Below the pieces are notes generated by a model, which saw nothing but the letters and a program-made list of their open reading frames with translations, had not been told where the DNA came from and ran no database searches. Shown one piece after another: positions 54,155 to 63,904 of a stretch of DNA of 64,000 nt. The first letter of the stretch is position 1. Every line of letters starts with the position of its first letter. The position numbers were made by a program, and so were the translations under genes. The stretch is from a bacterium 1XD42-54 (GTDB taxonomy: Bacteria > Bacillota > Clostridia > Lachnospirales > Lachnospiraceae): NCBI GenBank assembly GCA_003612585.1, contig RAZH01000001.1, positions 620,001-684,000 on the forward strand. The letters are read 5' to 3'.

Positions 54155-55393
54155 ATGGAACAAATCAGACAGGAAATTGAATCGCTTTTCCCCGAACTTC
54201 TTCAACTCCGCCATACCTTACATGAGCATCCTGAAAGAGGCACTCAGGAATTTATTACCGACAAAATCATTACCGACTGCCTCGAAAAATGGGGCATCCC
54301 ATACCGTATGATTGCTGATACGGGTATCCTTGCCGAGTTAACCGGAAAATGCCCCGAAGCTCTTTCTTCTAGCTCTCACACATATGGCCGTGTGATTGGA
54401 CTTCGGGCAGATATTGACGCACTGCCAATTCAAGAACCGCAAACGCATATTTGCCACTCAGCAAATCCCGGAATGATGCATGCCTGCGGTCATGATGCAC
54501 ATACCGCAATCTTGCTTGGAACGGCACGTCTGTTACAGCTTCATCAAGACGAATGGAACGGAACCGTAAAACTGTTCTTCCAGCCCGCAGAAGAAACCAT
54601 TGGCGGCGCGCAGCGTATGATTCAGGCCGGTTGTATGGAACAGCCAACCGTTGACTATGTGGCGGGGCTTCACGTTATGCCGCAATATCATACCGGACAG
54701 ATCGAAGTCAAATATGGTAAAATGAATGCCTCAAGCGATGAAGTACTCATTGATGTTTACGGAAGTGGAGCCCACGGCGCCTATCCGGATCAGGGAATCG
54801 ATGCAGTCGTGATAGCATCGCATCTCGTTTTATCCCTACAGTCTCTCGTTAGCCGCAAGATATCTCCGCTAAACAGTGTGGTGTTGTCTTTCGGAAAAAT
54901 CCTAGGTGGAACTGCCGGAAACATTATCTGTGATCACGTCGCGTTATACGGAACTCTGCGCACGCTCGATCCGCAAACACGCGAAGCTGCCAAACAGTAT
55001 ATCCGCACACAGGCTGTCGCAATCTCTGCTGCATACGGCGGCCGGGCAGAGGTCACCTTTCATTCCGGTTATGACGCATTAATCAACGACGATACACTGA
55101 CTGCACTGGTAGAAGAAAATGCAGCCAGAATACTTGGCAAAGAAAATATTTTTTATAAAGAATACCCCAGTCTTGGCGTTGAAGACTTCTCCTTTTTTCA
55201 GGAAGCGGCAAAAGCCGGAGTTTTCTATCATCTCGGCTGTACCAAACCAGGACAAAGGGAAATCTACCCGCTTCACACAGCACAGTTTGAAGTGGATGAT
55301 GACTGTCTGAAAGTAGGTGTACTGCTGCAATACACATTGACACGCCGCCTGCTTGAGTATACTCTGCCTGAGCCTGAAAATAACTTATCTTAA
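54155..55393 (+). CDS. M20-family amidohydrolase (aminoacylase / hippurate-hydrolase type)
   Basis: About 412 residues from MEQIRQEIE (54155; GGAGG 12 bases before). The frame extends back to 54011 without support. Metal and active-site motifs: GLRADIDALPIQE, HACGHDAHTAILLG and QPAEETIGGAQRMIQAG. DASSDEVLIDVYGSGAHGAYPDQGIDA (in parts) is the dimerisation-domain His region, and GVEDFSFFQE the late metal ligand. It hydrolyses N-acyl amino acids or dipeptides. It forms a plus-strand pair with dppA. Confidence 0.9.
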   Translation: MEQIRQEIESLFPELLQLRHTLHEHPERGTQEFITDKIITDCLEKWGIPYRMIADTGILAELTGKCPEALSSSSHTYGRVIGLRADIDALPIQEPQTHICHSANPGMMHACGHDAHTAILLGTARLLQLHQDEWNGTVKLFFQPAEETIGGAQRMIQAGCMEQPTVDYVAGLHVMPQYHTGQIEVKYGKMNASSDEVLIDVYGSGAHGAYPDQGIDAVVIASHLVLSLQSLVSRKISPLNSVVLSFGKILGGTAGNIICDHVALYGTLRTLDPQTREAAKQYIRTQAVAISAAYGGRAEVTFHSGYDALINDDTLTALVEENAARILGKENIFYKEYPSLGVEDFSFFQEAAKAGVFYHLGCTKPGQREIYPLHTAQFEVDDDCLKVGVLLQYTLTRRLLEYTLPEPENNLS

Positions 55394-55530
55394 AGGTTCA
55401 CAAAGATCATTAATTCAAAATAAAATAAAAGCCACAATATTTCGGCATAAAAAACGGTAACTCATTTGTGTAAACCATAAATAGGATTTCACAAATCCTG
55501 ATAGAATCTCAAAAGAAAGGACATTGTACT

Positions 55531-56325
55531 ATGAAAGTTTACATCAGCGTTGACCTGGAGGGACTTACCGGCTCGACCTCCTGGGAATCTACGAATCTCG
55601 GAGACCTGGAACACCGCGCCGTAGCAGAACAAATGAAACAGGAGGCTCTGGCCGCAGCCCTTGGCGCAGTCGATGCCGGAGCCAGTGAAGTTTATATCAA
55701 AGACGCCCATGACAGCGGTCGCAATATGGACATCACCGGTTTCCCTGCACAGTGCCGTTTTATCCGTGACTGGACGAACAGTCCGGAATCCATGATCGGA
55801 GGAATTGATTCCTCATTTGATGCCCTGCTTTTTGTTGGCTACCACAGCCCGGCAGGCATGGATGGCAATCCACTCAGCCATACCATGAATCGTGGCAACA
55901 ACTACGTTAAATTTAATGGACAGCTTTGCAGTGAATTCCTCATGCATGCACTGTATGCCGCAGAACTCGGAATCCCGTCTGTATTCCTAAGTGGAGACGA
56001 AGCACTATGCGAACATGTACATACGTGGGATTCCTCCATCCGTACCGTCCCAGTCAAAAAAGGACTTGGTTACGCCACAATCAGCATCACCCCTGAGGAA
56101 GCCTGTCGGCAAATACGTAGTGCAGCCTGCGATGCCATCTTGCACAGAGACCAATGCCATCTTGTACTTCCTGAAACTCTGACCATGGAAATCTGTTATA
56201 AAGACCACGCCTGCGCCCGCCGCGCCAGCTTCTATCCTGGCGTAAAACAGACCGGTCCCTACACGGTAGAATTTACCGGAAACAGTGTCAAAGAAGTGGC
56301 TGCTGCGCGGATGTTTATCTTGTAA
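55531..56325 (+). CDS. dppA: M55-family D-aminopeptidase DppA
   Basis: 264 residues. Zinc ligands are visible in SVDLEGLTG (Asp/Glu near 8 and 10), DAHDSG (His ~60), GYHSPAG (His ~104) and the following Glu in NGQLCSEFLM region. DppA releases N-terminal D-amino acids (D-Ala-D-Ala, murein fragments) and forms a decamer. It starts 137 bases after the M20 gene with a GAAAGGA site. With the S66 carboxypeptidase it forms a D-amino-acid peptide salvage set. Confidence 0.9.
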   Translation: MKVYISVDLEGLTGSTSWESTNLGDLEHRAVAEQMKQEALAAALGAVDAGASEVYIKDAHDSGRNMDITGFPAQCRFIRDWTNSPESMIGGIDSSFDALLFVGYHSPAGMDGNPLSHTMNRGNNYVKFNGQLCSEFLMHALYAAELGIPSVFLSGDEALCEHVHTWDSSIRTVPVKKGLGYATISITPEEACRQIRSAACDAILHRDQCHLVLPETLTMEICYKDHACARRASFYPGVKQTGPYTVEFTGNSVKEVAAARMFIL

Positions 56326-56477
56326 ATTGCCCTATTCAGGTTGCTTCCATCCGTCTGTTGACGCTTGAGCGCTACAAACAATAACAAAAACAATCGTACA
56401 TCACTGTGGTATGCAAAAGTCACGAAAAGACCTAGACTCAGCCTCTTTACAGGTGATGACTTCCACATTTGGAAGGA

Positions 56478-56535
56478 AAGATATCATATATAATTATGAT
56501 CCGCGAAAACGCTTCATAACCTTATATGGTATCTT
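56478..56535 (+). terminator. dppA terminator
   Basis: AAGATATCATATA (56478-56490) pairs with TATATGGTATCTT (56523-56535) over 13 bp with one G-U, followed by TTTT on plus. Confidence 0.65.
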
Positions 56536-56578
56536 TTTTATGCAGCAATTGACTGTATATTTGAGAATTTGTTGATTT

Positions 56579-56998
56579 TTACTCTTCCAGCAGTGTGTTG
56601 ATCTTTCGGAAACTGCTCTTTCTCTGCTGCTCCATCCTGTCCCAAAGCTGCTCGGCAAGTTCTGCCAGCACATTCTCATCAAATTCGATACTGCCTTCAT
56701 AGACAACCATCCCTTCCGCGATCGCCTGCTGCGCCTCCCGGTAATCCTCATAATGTTCATCCCCTTCATAAAAATCACCGCGTACGTCAATTCCGTACTG
56801 TTCACCAAAAAAAGCCGCCAGCTCTTCTTCCGTCTCCGCTGCCTTTTTTCCAAAAAAGACAGGGCCAAGCAACTCATACAAGATATCCTTTTGGCACTCT
56901 TCCAACTTCGCATCCCGTGCAAGTAAATAACTGCTGCCGTGTGTAGATGGTATCTCCTTTGTCAAGTCCAATTTTTTCCACTTCTTTTTATTTTGCAT
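56579..56998 (-). CDS. Hypothetical acidic protein
   Basis: About 139 residues. Possible starts are 57022, 57007 or 56998; a TATAAT-like box lies just upstream (about 57038-57043), so the longest frame to 57079 is unlikely. The protein is helical and acidic with no membrane segment: ECQKDILYELLGPVFFGKK, a central GDFYEGDEHYEDYREA, then ENVLAELAEQLWDRMEQQRKS. No family is recognised. It stands alone between convergent dppA and the SGNH gene. Confidence 0.6.
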   Translation of the reverse strand: MQNKKKWKKLDLTKEIPSTHGSSYLLARDAKLEECQKDILYELLGPVFFGKKAAETEEELAAFFGEQYGIDVRGDFYEGDEHYEDYREAQQAIAEGMVVYEGSIEFDENVLAELAEQLWDRMEQQRKSSFRKINTLLEE

Positions 56999-57182
56999 CT
57001 CCCTCATGGTCTCCTCATACATTTTATGATTATACTCATATATTATATATACTGTATCATATTGTTTGTAATTGGTCAATGTTTTTTTCTATTCACGAAA
57101 TCACAATCGGTTAATCAGACCCTTTGCAGGCACTGATCAAATATTATCGCTATCTTCTCGGAACAGTCTCCTCCAAATCAAA

Positions 57183-57227
57183 AAAGATACCGTACTTCAT
57201 CCCATCGGATGATAATACGGTATCTTT
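57183..57227 (-). terminator. Terminator of SGNH hydrolase gene
   Basis: AAAGATACCGTA and TACGGTATCTTT pair perfectly over 12 bp with an inner ATCC/GGAT helix. On minus it is followed by TTTTTT. Confidence 0.8.
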
Positions 57228-57275
57228 GTTTTAATCACTTATTATGAAATACTTTACACTGTAAATAACTGAATA

Positions 57276-58214
57276 CTATTTACTCTTCGTTGTTTTTCCT
57301 TTGCGAAGCGCAGACTTAATCACCTTTCCCCAAATCTGGTATGCCTTTGTACTTGGATGAAGATCATCATCCGCATATAAACTAGGTCTCAGTCTATCTC
57401 CCTGCCAGTAATAAGATTCCAGGTCAATATAGTGCAGATTCTTCTTCCCAGCACAATACGCTTCCATTCTTCGGTTACAGCTTTCAATATCATCCCATGC
57501 ATTGCAACGCCGCAGCGTCGGACAAATTGAAACATAATAAATCTGCGTATCTGGCAGCTTTTTCTGCAACTTTCGAATCAATTTCTGTGTCTGCTTTGCT
57601 GTCTGATATCCGCTCAGACCATCGCACCCGTTTCCGATATCGTTCGAACCGACATACAACACGATTGCTTTTGGGTTGTAGCGCACAATCAGACTTGAAT
57701 AAAGCTTCTCCCAGTCAGAAACCGTCGTTCCAGCCACGCCCATATTCATGACCTCATATGGTGACAATGCAGAAGATGCACTCTTCCAAAATTCAATAGA
57801 CGAACTTCCTGCAAGAATCACCTTATCCTGATTCTTAGAAACGGTAAACTGTTTCCTCAATTCTGACGGAAGATAACTTTTCGTCGCTTTATAAACCTTG
57901 ACTGTACAACGATACGTTTTCCCTTTATATTTCGCTGAAATTTTACAAGTGCCTTTTGAAAGTGCCAGTACCTTTCCACTCTTGGAAACTGTGGCTACTG
58001 ACCGATCTGAAGATTTCCATGTAACAGTTCCATTCGCATTCTTAAGACGAAGCTGCACGACTCGATCCACGGTTGTGGAAACCTTTGTTTTATTCAGCTG
58101 TATTTTCTTTGTGGCCGCCCCCGATGTAAAGGTAAAAATATTCATTGCACAAAACAGCATCAGCAGAAAAATTCCTGTCCTAAGCCTGCGTTTTGTCCTC
58201 TTTGTGTAATCCAT
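57276..58214 (-). CDS. Secreted SGNH/GDSL esterase with Big_2 immunoglobulin-like domain
   Basis: 312 residues. TGIFLLMLFCAMNIFTFTSGA is the signal peptide. About 38-108 is a Big_2 domain (VTWKSSDRSVATVSKSGKVL, GTCKISAKYKGKTY). About 120-305 is SGNH hydrolase: block I AGSSSIEFW with the Ser nucleophile in an uncommon GSSS form, GVAGTTVSDW, block III YVGSNDIGNG and block V DDDLHPS with the Asp-His pair. It probably removes acetyl groups from a cell-wall or dietary polysaccharide. It is monocistronic with a clear terminator. Confidence 0.87.
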   Translation of the reverse strand: MDYTKRTKRRLRTGIFLLMLFCAMNIFTFTSGAATKKIQLNKTKVSTTVDRVVQLRLKNANGTVTWKSSDRSVATVSKSGKVLALSKGTCKISAKYKGKTYRCTVKVYKATKSYLPSELRKQFTVSKNQDKVILAGSSSIEFWKSASSALSPYEVMNMGVAGTTVSDWEKLYSSLIVRYNPKAIVLYVGSNDIGNGCDGLSGYQTAKQTQKLIRKLQKKLPDTQIYYVSICPTLRRCNAWDDIESCNRRMEAYCAGKKNLHYIDLESYYWQGDRLRPSLYADDDLHPSTKAYQIWGKVIKSALRKGKTTKSK

Positions 58215-58269
58215 CTCTCTTCCTTTGCTCCCCTTTGTTCCTCTTATTTAATACTGTACGTTCCGTGAA

Positions 58270-58911
58270 TCACTCGTTCGGAAGCTTCCCAAAACGCACC
58301 TTGATATACGCTTCAATCGCCTCCATCGTCCCCTCAAAACCAAGCCGCTCACTGTTCAGGCATAAATCGTAATTTCTTGCGTCCGTCCACTCCTGTCCTG
58401 TATAATAGCGGTAAAAATCACTGCGGTATTTATCCGTTTTTTCTACGAACTTTTCCACGTCCCTTCCCGTGTAAGCCCGTCGTTCTACCGCCTGCTGTAC
58501 ACAATACTCCTTCGATGCGTGTACAAAAACGCTGACCACATTCGGATGATCCTTCAGCACAAAATCTGCGGCACGTCCAATAATCACACAGGACTCTCGC
58601 TCTGCCAGCTCCCGGATCACCTTTGCCTGGTAGTTAAAAAGATTGTGATCACTGACAAACTCATCACTGTCCGGAGCAATCAGCTTCCCTGTATACTCCG
58701 GCTGTTTGCTCTTTCCGAAGAAAAGCGGCGTCCGTTTCAGCTTCTCATCTGCCTGATTAAACAACGCTTCATTAATCCCACTTTCTTCTGACGCCATCTT
58801 GATAATCTGCTTCTCATAGCAGTTGATCCCGAGATCCTTCGCCAGCATCTCCCCAACTGTCTTACCACCGCTGCCGAAATGCCTCGCGATGGTCACAATG
58901 ACATTCCCCAT
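58270..58911 (-). CDS. Cytidylate-kinase-like protein (AAA_26 family)
   Basis: 213 residues. P-loop ARHFGSGGKTVGE (about 8-20), then CYEKQIIKMASEESG, CVIIGRAADFVLK and a C-terminal lid region with RRAYTGRD, DKYRSDFYRYYTGQEW. These are the common clostridial cytidylate-kinase-like ATPases, distinct from CMP kinase proper and of unknown substrate. It has its own promoter and terminator-like hairpin downstream of the liv operon. Confidence 0.82.
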   Translation of the reverse strand: MGNVIVTIARHFGSGGKTVGEMLAKDLGINCYEKQIIKMASEESGINEALFNQADEKLKRTPLFFGKSKQPEYTGKLIAPDSDEFVSDHNLFNYQAKVIRELAERESCVIIGRAADFVLKDHPNVVSVFVHASKEYCVQQAVERRAYTGRDVEKFVEKTDKYRSDFYRYYTGQEWTDARNYDLCLNSERLGFEGTMEAIEAYIKVRFGKLPNE

Positions 58912-58963
58912 AAAACACTCCTCCCCTGATTATTTTTAATAAGCAATTCTTTCGAGACTACAA

Positions 58964-58991
58964 AGCACCGCCGCAGAGCTTCTGCGCGGTG
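58964..58991 (-). terminator. GC-rich hairpin downstream of liv operon
   Basis: GCACCGC/GCGGTGC plus GCAGA/TCTGC arms with one bulge. The T run on minus is short (CTTTG), so it is a likely but imperfect terminator for livF; on plus it is followed by CGCTTTTTT. Confidence 0.55.
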
Positions 58992-59100
58992 CCCGCTTTT
59001 TTCCATTATATCACAACTACCTTTACCCGGCAAATACAAAATACATTTCTTTCCCGCAAAATAAATTAATTTTTGCAGTAACTTTTTAGAAACTTTTTGA

Positions 59101-59811
59101 CTACTCGCCGAGATACGCTTTCTTGATCGAATCATCATTCATCAATTCCTTCGCATCTCCCGTCATGACGATATTCCCAGTCTCCAGCACGTACGCGCGA
59201 TCTGCAATCGAAAGCGCTTTCTTTGCATTCTGCTCTACAAGCAGAACCGTCGTGCCACTTGCACTTACACTCTGAATAATATCAAAGATCTCATTTACGA
59301 GAATCGGCGAAAGACCCATCGAAGGCTCATCCATCAGGATAATACGAGGATGCGACATCAGTGCACGCCCCATTGCCAGCATCTGCTGCTCACCTCCAGA
59401 AAGTGTCCCTGCAAGCTGATTTTTTCGCTCTTCCAAACGCGGAAAACGTTTGTACACTGTTTCCAGCGTTTTTTCCAGCTCATCCTTGTCTTTTCTTGTA
59501 TATGCTCCCATTTTCAGGTTCTGATACACGGAAAGCTGTGCAAATACACGACGCCCCTCCGGCACATGAGCCATTCCAAGGCTTACGATTTTGTGCGCCG
59601 GAATCTTTGTGATCTCTTTCCCCTCAAACAGAACACTTCCTTTCTTCGGAGAAAGAAGACCCGTGATCGTATGAAGGATTGTTGTCTTCCCCGCGCCGTT
59701 GGCTCCGATCAGCGAAACAATTTCGCCCTCGTTTACCTCGAAGGAAATTCCCCTGATCGCCTGAATCATACCATAATAAACTTCCAGATCTTTTACTTCA
59801 AGCATTGCCAT
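59101..59811 (-). CDS. livF: Branched-chain amino acid ABC transporter ATP-binding protein LivF
   Basis: About 236 residues from MAMLEV (59811, GGGGGA upstream). Walker A GANGAGKTT, signature LSGGEQQMLAMGRAL, Walker B IILMDEPSMGLSP and VEQNAKKAL are all present. The frame to 59901 overlaps livG and is not used. Pairs with LivG. Confidence 0.93.
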   Translation of the reverse strand: MAMLEVKDLEVYYGMIQAIRGISFEVNEGEIVSLIGANGAGKTTILHTITGLLSPKKGSVLFEGKEITKIPAHKIVSLGMAHVPEGRRVFAQLSVYQNLKMGAYTRKDKDELEKTLETVYKRFPRLEERKNQLAGTLSGGEQQMLAMGRALMSHPRIILMDEPSMGLSPILVNEIFDIIQSVSASGTTVLLVEQNAKKALSIADRAYVLETGNIVMTGDAKELMNDDSIKKAYLGE

Positions 59812-59824
59812 CGTTCTTTTCCCC

Positions 59825-60586
59825 CTATTCCCCAAGATATGCCGTAATAACCTGCGGATTTGAAAGAACGTCCGTCGTCTTTCCCTGACAGAGCACTTCA
59901 CCGAAGTTCAGCACAGTCAGCTCTTCACAAATACCGGATACAAGCTTCATATCATGCTCAATCAACAAAATTGTCATGTCAAAATTATCGCGGACGAAAT
60001 GGATCGTATTCATCAGCTCTTTCGTCTCATTCGGATTCATGCCGGCAGCCGGCTCGTCAAGCAGAAGGAACTTCGGTTCTGTAGCCAGTGCCCGCGCGAT
60101 CTCAAGCTTACGCTGTTTTCCATACGGAAGATTGCACGCCAGATAGTCTGCGCTGCCATCCAGATCAAACACCTTCAAAAGCTCCATCGCCCTCTCGTTC
60201 ATTTCCTTTTCTATCCTGCGATACGCCGGTGTCCGGAAAATGCCGGCAAAGGTCGAATATTTATGATGATTGTGCAATCCGGCCTTTACGTTATCCAGCA
60301 CAGACATCCCTTTAAACAGACGGATATTCTGGAATGTTCTTGCAATCCCGGCTTTATTGATCTCTATGGTCGGCCGGCCTGTGATATCCTGTCCGTCCAA
60401 GGTAACGCTGCCCTCGCTTGGCTTATAAACGCCGGTCAGCAAATTGAATACCGTCGTCTTTCCGGCGCCGTTTGGTCCAATCAAACCGTAAAGCCTTCCT
60501 TTTTCAATCGTCAGATCAAACGCATTTACTGCGCGAAGTCCACCGAAAGAGATTCCGAGATTTTTTACTTCCAACATTACTGCCAT
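59825..60586 (-). CDS. livG: Branched-chain amino acid ABC transporter ATP-binding protein LivG
   Basis: 253 residues. Walker A GPNGAGKTT, PYGKQRKLEIARAL in place of a strict LSGGQ (usual in LivG), Walker B FLLLDEPAAGMNP and IEHDMKLV. GGAGGG site before ATG 60586. It lies one base from livM. Confidence 0.93.
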   Translation of the reverse strand: MAVMLEVKNLGISFGGLRAVNAFDLTIEKGRLYGLIGPNGAGKTTVFNLLTGVYKPSEGSVTLDGQDITGRPTIEINKAGIARTFQNIRLFKGMSVLDNVKAGLHNHHKYSTFAGIFRTPAYRRIEKEMNERAMELLKVFDLDGSADYLACNLPYGKQRKLEIARALATEPKFLLLDEPAAGMNPNETKELMNTIHFVRDNFDMTILLIEHDMKLVSGICEELTVLNFGEVLCQGKTTDVLSNPQVITAYLGE

Positions 60587-60587
60587 C

Positions 60588-61640
60588 TTACTCGCCCTCC
60601 TTCACAGACTTTTTGAAAAAACGACCCAGATAGCGTTCCCGCCATTCAAGCGCCTTCGGTGCCCAGTTAAAGAGCATCATAACAATAAGCACGATTGCAT
60701 AAATCAGCATACGGTAATCTGCCAGTCCACGCAACATTTCCGGCAAAGCTGTCAGTACAACCGCAGCAATCACAGAACCTCTGATATTTCCGATACCGCC
60801 AAGCACAACAAATACAAGAGCCAGAATGGACGTATTGAAATTAAACTTGGATGCCTGCAGCGTTGCCAGATTATGGGAATACAAAGCGCCTGCCACACCG
60901 GCCAGAGCTGCGGAAACAGTAAACGCCATCAGCTTATACTTTGTAATATTAATACCAATTGATTCTGCGGCAATCCGGTTGTCACGGATAGACTTAATTG
61001 CACGACCATCCCTGGAATCAATCAGATTCAGCACAATAAACAAAGTCACTAAAATCAGAATAATACCGATCAGAAACGTCGAACTTTTGGTCACGCCCGT
61101 AATCCCCTGCGGACCGTTCAACAGTATCACACCGTCCACTTCCATTCCAAGTGAAAACTGATCTTTCACGGAAAAATGGAAGCCGTTACTGTCTCTTCCA
61201 ATATAAAATACATTAATGACATTTTTAATAATCTCACCAAATGCCAGGGTGACAATCGCAAGATAGTCGCCGCGCAGACGAAGCACCGGAATTCCAATCA
61301 GGATACCAAATACGCCCGCCACTGCCGCACCGATCAAGATGGCTATAAAAAACCTTACCCCTGTATTTGCAATCACATCCGCCGTTGCCTTGGAAAAAAA
61401 TGCGCTTGCAAACGCACCGACACACATAAATCCGGCATGCCCCAGACTCAGCTCGCCTGAAATACCAACCACCAGATTCAGAGAAACTGCCAGAATCACG
61501 TATACGCAGATCGGAACAAGCAGTCCCTTCATCAAACTGGAGAGGTTGCCTGTGTTCTGCAAAATCTGCACAAAAATATACGCCGCGATTACAATTCCGT
61601 ATGTTATCAGATTACTTCTCAGATTTTTATTTTTTTTCAT
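60588..61640 (-). CDS. livM: Branched-chain amino acid ABC transporter permease LivM
   Basis: About 350 residues from MKKNKNLR (61640, AGGTG upstream); an upstream GTG at 61649 also opens the frame. Eight or more membrane helices; GELSLGHAGFMCVGAF, RLRGDYLAIVTLAFGEI and VVLGGIGNIRGSVIAA are LivM hallmarks. Confidence 0.93.
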   Translation of the reverse strand: MKKNKNLRSNLITYGIVIAAYIFVQILQNTGNLSSLMKGLLVPICVYVILAVSLNLVVGISGELSLGHAGFMCVGAFASAFFSKATADVIANTGVRFFIAILIGAAVAGVFGILIGIPVLRLRGDYLAIVTLAFGEIIKNVINVFYIGRDSNGFHFSVKDQFSLGMEVDGVILLNGPQGITGVTKSSTFLIGIILILVTLFIVLNLIDSRDGRAIKSIRDNRIAAESIGINITKYKLMAFTVSAALAGVAGALYSHNLATLQASKFNFNTSILALVFVVLGGIGNIRGSVIAAVVLTALPEMLRGLADYRMLIYAIVLIVMMLFNWAPKALEWRERYLGRFFKKSVKEGE

Positions 61641-61649
61641 TATGTTCAC

Positions 61650-62534
61650 CTACACTTTCTCCTGAATCTGTTTGCCAAGCAAGCCTGTAGGTTTCACAAG
61701 AAGCACAACAATCAAAACAGCAAACACGATCGCATCTGCGAGCTGTGAAGAAATATATGCCTTGCCGAGAATCTCGATAATGCCAAGCAGAATTCCGCCG
61801 ATCATTGCCCCCGGAATCGAACCGATTCCGCCAAATACAGCAGCAACAAACGCTTTGATGCCAGGCATGGAACCTGTATACGGCGACAGGGAAGGATAGG
61901 AGGAACACAGCAGGACGCCTGCTACAGCAGCCAATCCAGAGCCAATCGCAAACGTCAGGGCAATTGTTCCATTTACATTAATCCCCATCAGCTGCGCTGC
62001 GCCTCTGTCCTCTGATACCGCCAACATAGCCTGGCCTGCCTTCGTCTTATTGATAAAGGTAGTCAGAGCTATCATGATTACGATACAGCTAATAATTGTA
62101 ACAATCGTCTCTCCCGTAATCATCAGCGCTCCGTCCGCCAGCTTCAAATCCGGAAGCGGAACGACAGACTGAAAATTCTTCGGATTGGAACCAAAAATGA
62201 GAAGCACAATATTCTGCAGGAAATAGCTGACACCGATTGCTGTAATCAGAACTGCCAGCGGAGAAGCCGCTCCACGCAGAGGACGGTATGCGATTGCTTC
62301 AATCGTAATACCCAGCACTGTACATACCACAATCGCTACAAGAACCGCAACGAATGGATTCGCACTGTAACTTAACATCATGGTAAGAGCTGCATATCCT
62401 CCCACCATAATGACATCTCCGTGGGCGAAATTCAGCATCTTGGCGATACCGTAAACCATGGTATAACCCAATGCGATTATGGCATATACACTGCCGAGGC
62501 TGATGCCGTTAATCAAATACGATAAAAAACTCAT
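61650..62534 (-). CDS. livH: Branched-chain amino acid ABC transporter permease LivH
   Basis: About 294 residues from MSFLSYLING (62534, GAGGTG four bases before). GSVYAIIALGYTMVYGI, LNFAHGDVIMVGGY, EAIAYRPLRGA and FGGIGSIPGAMIGG are diagnostic. It follows the binding-protein gene after a hairpin. Confidence 0.94.
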   Translation of the reverse strand: MSFLSYLINGISLGSVYAIIALGYTMVYGIAKMLNFAHGDVIMVGGYAALTMMLSYSANPFVAVLVAIVVCTVLGITIEAIAYRPLRGAASPLAVLITAIGVSYFLQNIVLLIFGSNPKNFQSVVPLPDLKLADGALMITGETIVTIISCIVIMIALTTFINKTKAGQAMLAVSEDRGAAQLMGINVNGTIALTFAIGSGLAAVAGVLLCSSYPSLSPYTGSMPGIKAFVAAVFGGIGSIPGAMIGGILLGIIEILGKAYISSQLADAIVFAVLIVVLLVKPTGLLGKQIQEKV

Positions 62535-62567
62535 AGGACACCTCAAATCTTGTCACACATTCTAAAA

Positions 62568-62593
62568 CAGGGGGTTGCCTTTGCAACCCCCTG
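62568..62593 (-). terminator. Attenuating hairpin between livK and livH
   Basis: CAGGGGGTTGC and GCAACCCCCTG pair over 11 bp with a 4-base loop, then TTTTAG on minus. A partial terminator here would give excess binding protein over permeases. Confidence 0.75.
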
Positions 62594-62629
62594 CCAGGTC
62601 AACTAATTAACAGGTCTGAAAACGCTGTA

Positions 62630-63775
62630 TTACTCCATTCCTTTGTAAGCACCGTTTTCAATTACTACTGCCTTCGGAGCCTTTGTCGGTTCGCCGCTTG
62701 CATTCCAAGTCATGCCTGCGCCGGTAAGACCGTCAACGGTAATCTCTGTCATTGCAGTTTTCATAACGTCGCACAGATCGCTTGCTTCCATATCCGGAGT
62801 AGCGCCGGCTGCCTCAAGAGCTGCCTTCATGATGTAAACGCCATCGTATGCGTCTGCTGCGAACTGGTTCGGAACCTCTTTATACATTTCCTGATATTTT
62901 GTTACAAAGTTTACAGTCAGATCGTCCTGTGCATCTGCAGAGAACGGTGTCAGCAGCATAACGCCTTCTGCCAGAGAAGTATCAAATCCTTTTACAGAAA
63001 GGATACCGTCCATGCCGTCCACACCGAAGAAGATCGGAGCGAAATCCATGGATGCTGCCTGTGTCAGTACGAGGGAAGCCTCGTTGTAGTAGAACGGAAG
63101 GTATACAAGCTCAGCGCCTGCATCTTTTGCCTTCTGAAGCTGTACTGTAAAATCTGTCTTGCTGTCAGCTGTAAATGCTTCCTCAGCAACGATTTCGAAC
63201 GGCTGATTTGCTGCCTCTGCCTTGAAGGTTGCATAGATACCGGAAGAATATACGTCTGAGCTGTCATAGATAGCTGCTACTTTGCTTGCAAGATTGTGCT
63301 CGCCGATGTATTTTGCAGATGCAGCACCCTGATCTGGATCAGAGAAACATACACGGAATTCATTATCGCCTGCTGTAATACAGTCAACTGCAGAACCTGA
63401 CGGTGTAAGCAGGAACATATTGTCATTTACTGCCTCAGCTCCAACAGCAATACACGGTCCGGATGTAACGGTACCCAGCAGAAGCTGCATCCCCCAGTCT
63501 TTCAGTGTATTGTATGCATTTACAGATTTCTCCGGATCATGCTCGTCATCCTGCGGATTGAGCTCAAGCTGGTATCCGTTTACGCCGCCTGCTTCGTTAA
63601 TCTCATCTACTGCGATCTGAGCTGCGTTCATTACGGCTGTACCGTAAGCTGCCGCTCCGCCGGTCATCGGTCCGATCGCACCGATCTTGAATGTGTCACC
63701 TTCTGCAAAAGCTGTTGTGGAAAGCAGCATCGCTGATGCAAGTGCAAGACTTGCCGCTTTAACAAATTTTTTCAT
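62630..63775 (-). CDS. livK: Branched-chain amino acid-binding protein
   Basis: 381 residues. MKKFVKAASLALASAMLLSTTAFAEG is a signal peptide with AFA cleavage (given in family form; about 24 residues) and no lipobox Cys. KIGAIGPMTGGAAAYGTAV, GAVNGYQLEL-type (NGYQLELNPQDDEHDPEKSVNA, in parts), and LLGTVTSGPCIAV are periplasmic-binding type I motifs for Leu/Ile/Val-like ligands. Strong AGGAGG site. First gene of livKHMGF. Confidence 0.93.
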   Translation of the reverse strand: MKKFVKAASLALASAMLLSTTAFAEGDTFKIGAIGPMTGGAAAYGTAVMNAAQIAVDEINEAGGVNGYQLELNPQDDEHDPEKSVNAYNTLKDWGMQLLLGTVTSGPCIAVGAEAVNDNMFLLTPSGSAVDCITAGDNEFRVCFSDPDQGAASAKYIGEHNLASKVAAIYDSSDVYSSGIYATFKAEAANQPFEIVAEEAFTADSKTDFTVQLQKAKDAGAELVYLPFYYNEASLVLTQAASMDFAPIFFGVDGMDGILSVKGFDTSLAEGVMLLTPFSADAQDDLTVNFVTKYQEMYKEVPNQFAADAYDGVYIMKAALEAAGATPDMEASDLCDVMKTAMTEITVDGLTGAGMTWNASGEPTKAPKAVVIENGAYKGME

Positions 63776-63875
63776 AATACCTTACCTCCTGTTTTTTCTT
63801 GGTGCAGCTGTCAAATTCCTTTACCGTACATTGGCATTGCAACACTGTAATGGGTTAAACTGCGCCATACTGCAA

Positions 63876-63904
63876 ATAATACTCACTTCGTCGACGTTTG
63901 TCAA
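63876..63904 (-). promoter_or_regulatory. liv operon promoter
   Basis: On minus TTGACA (63904-63899), a 17-bp spacer and TATTAT (63881-63876) form a near-consensus housekeeping promoter about 100 bp upstream of livK. Confidence 0.75.
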
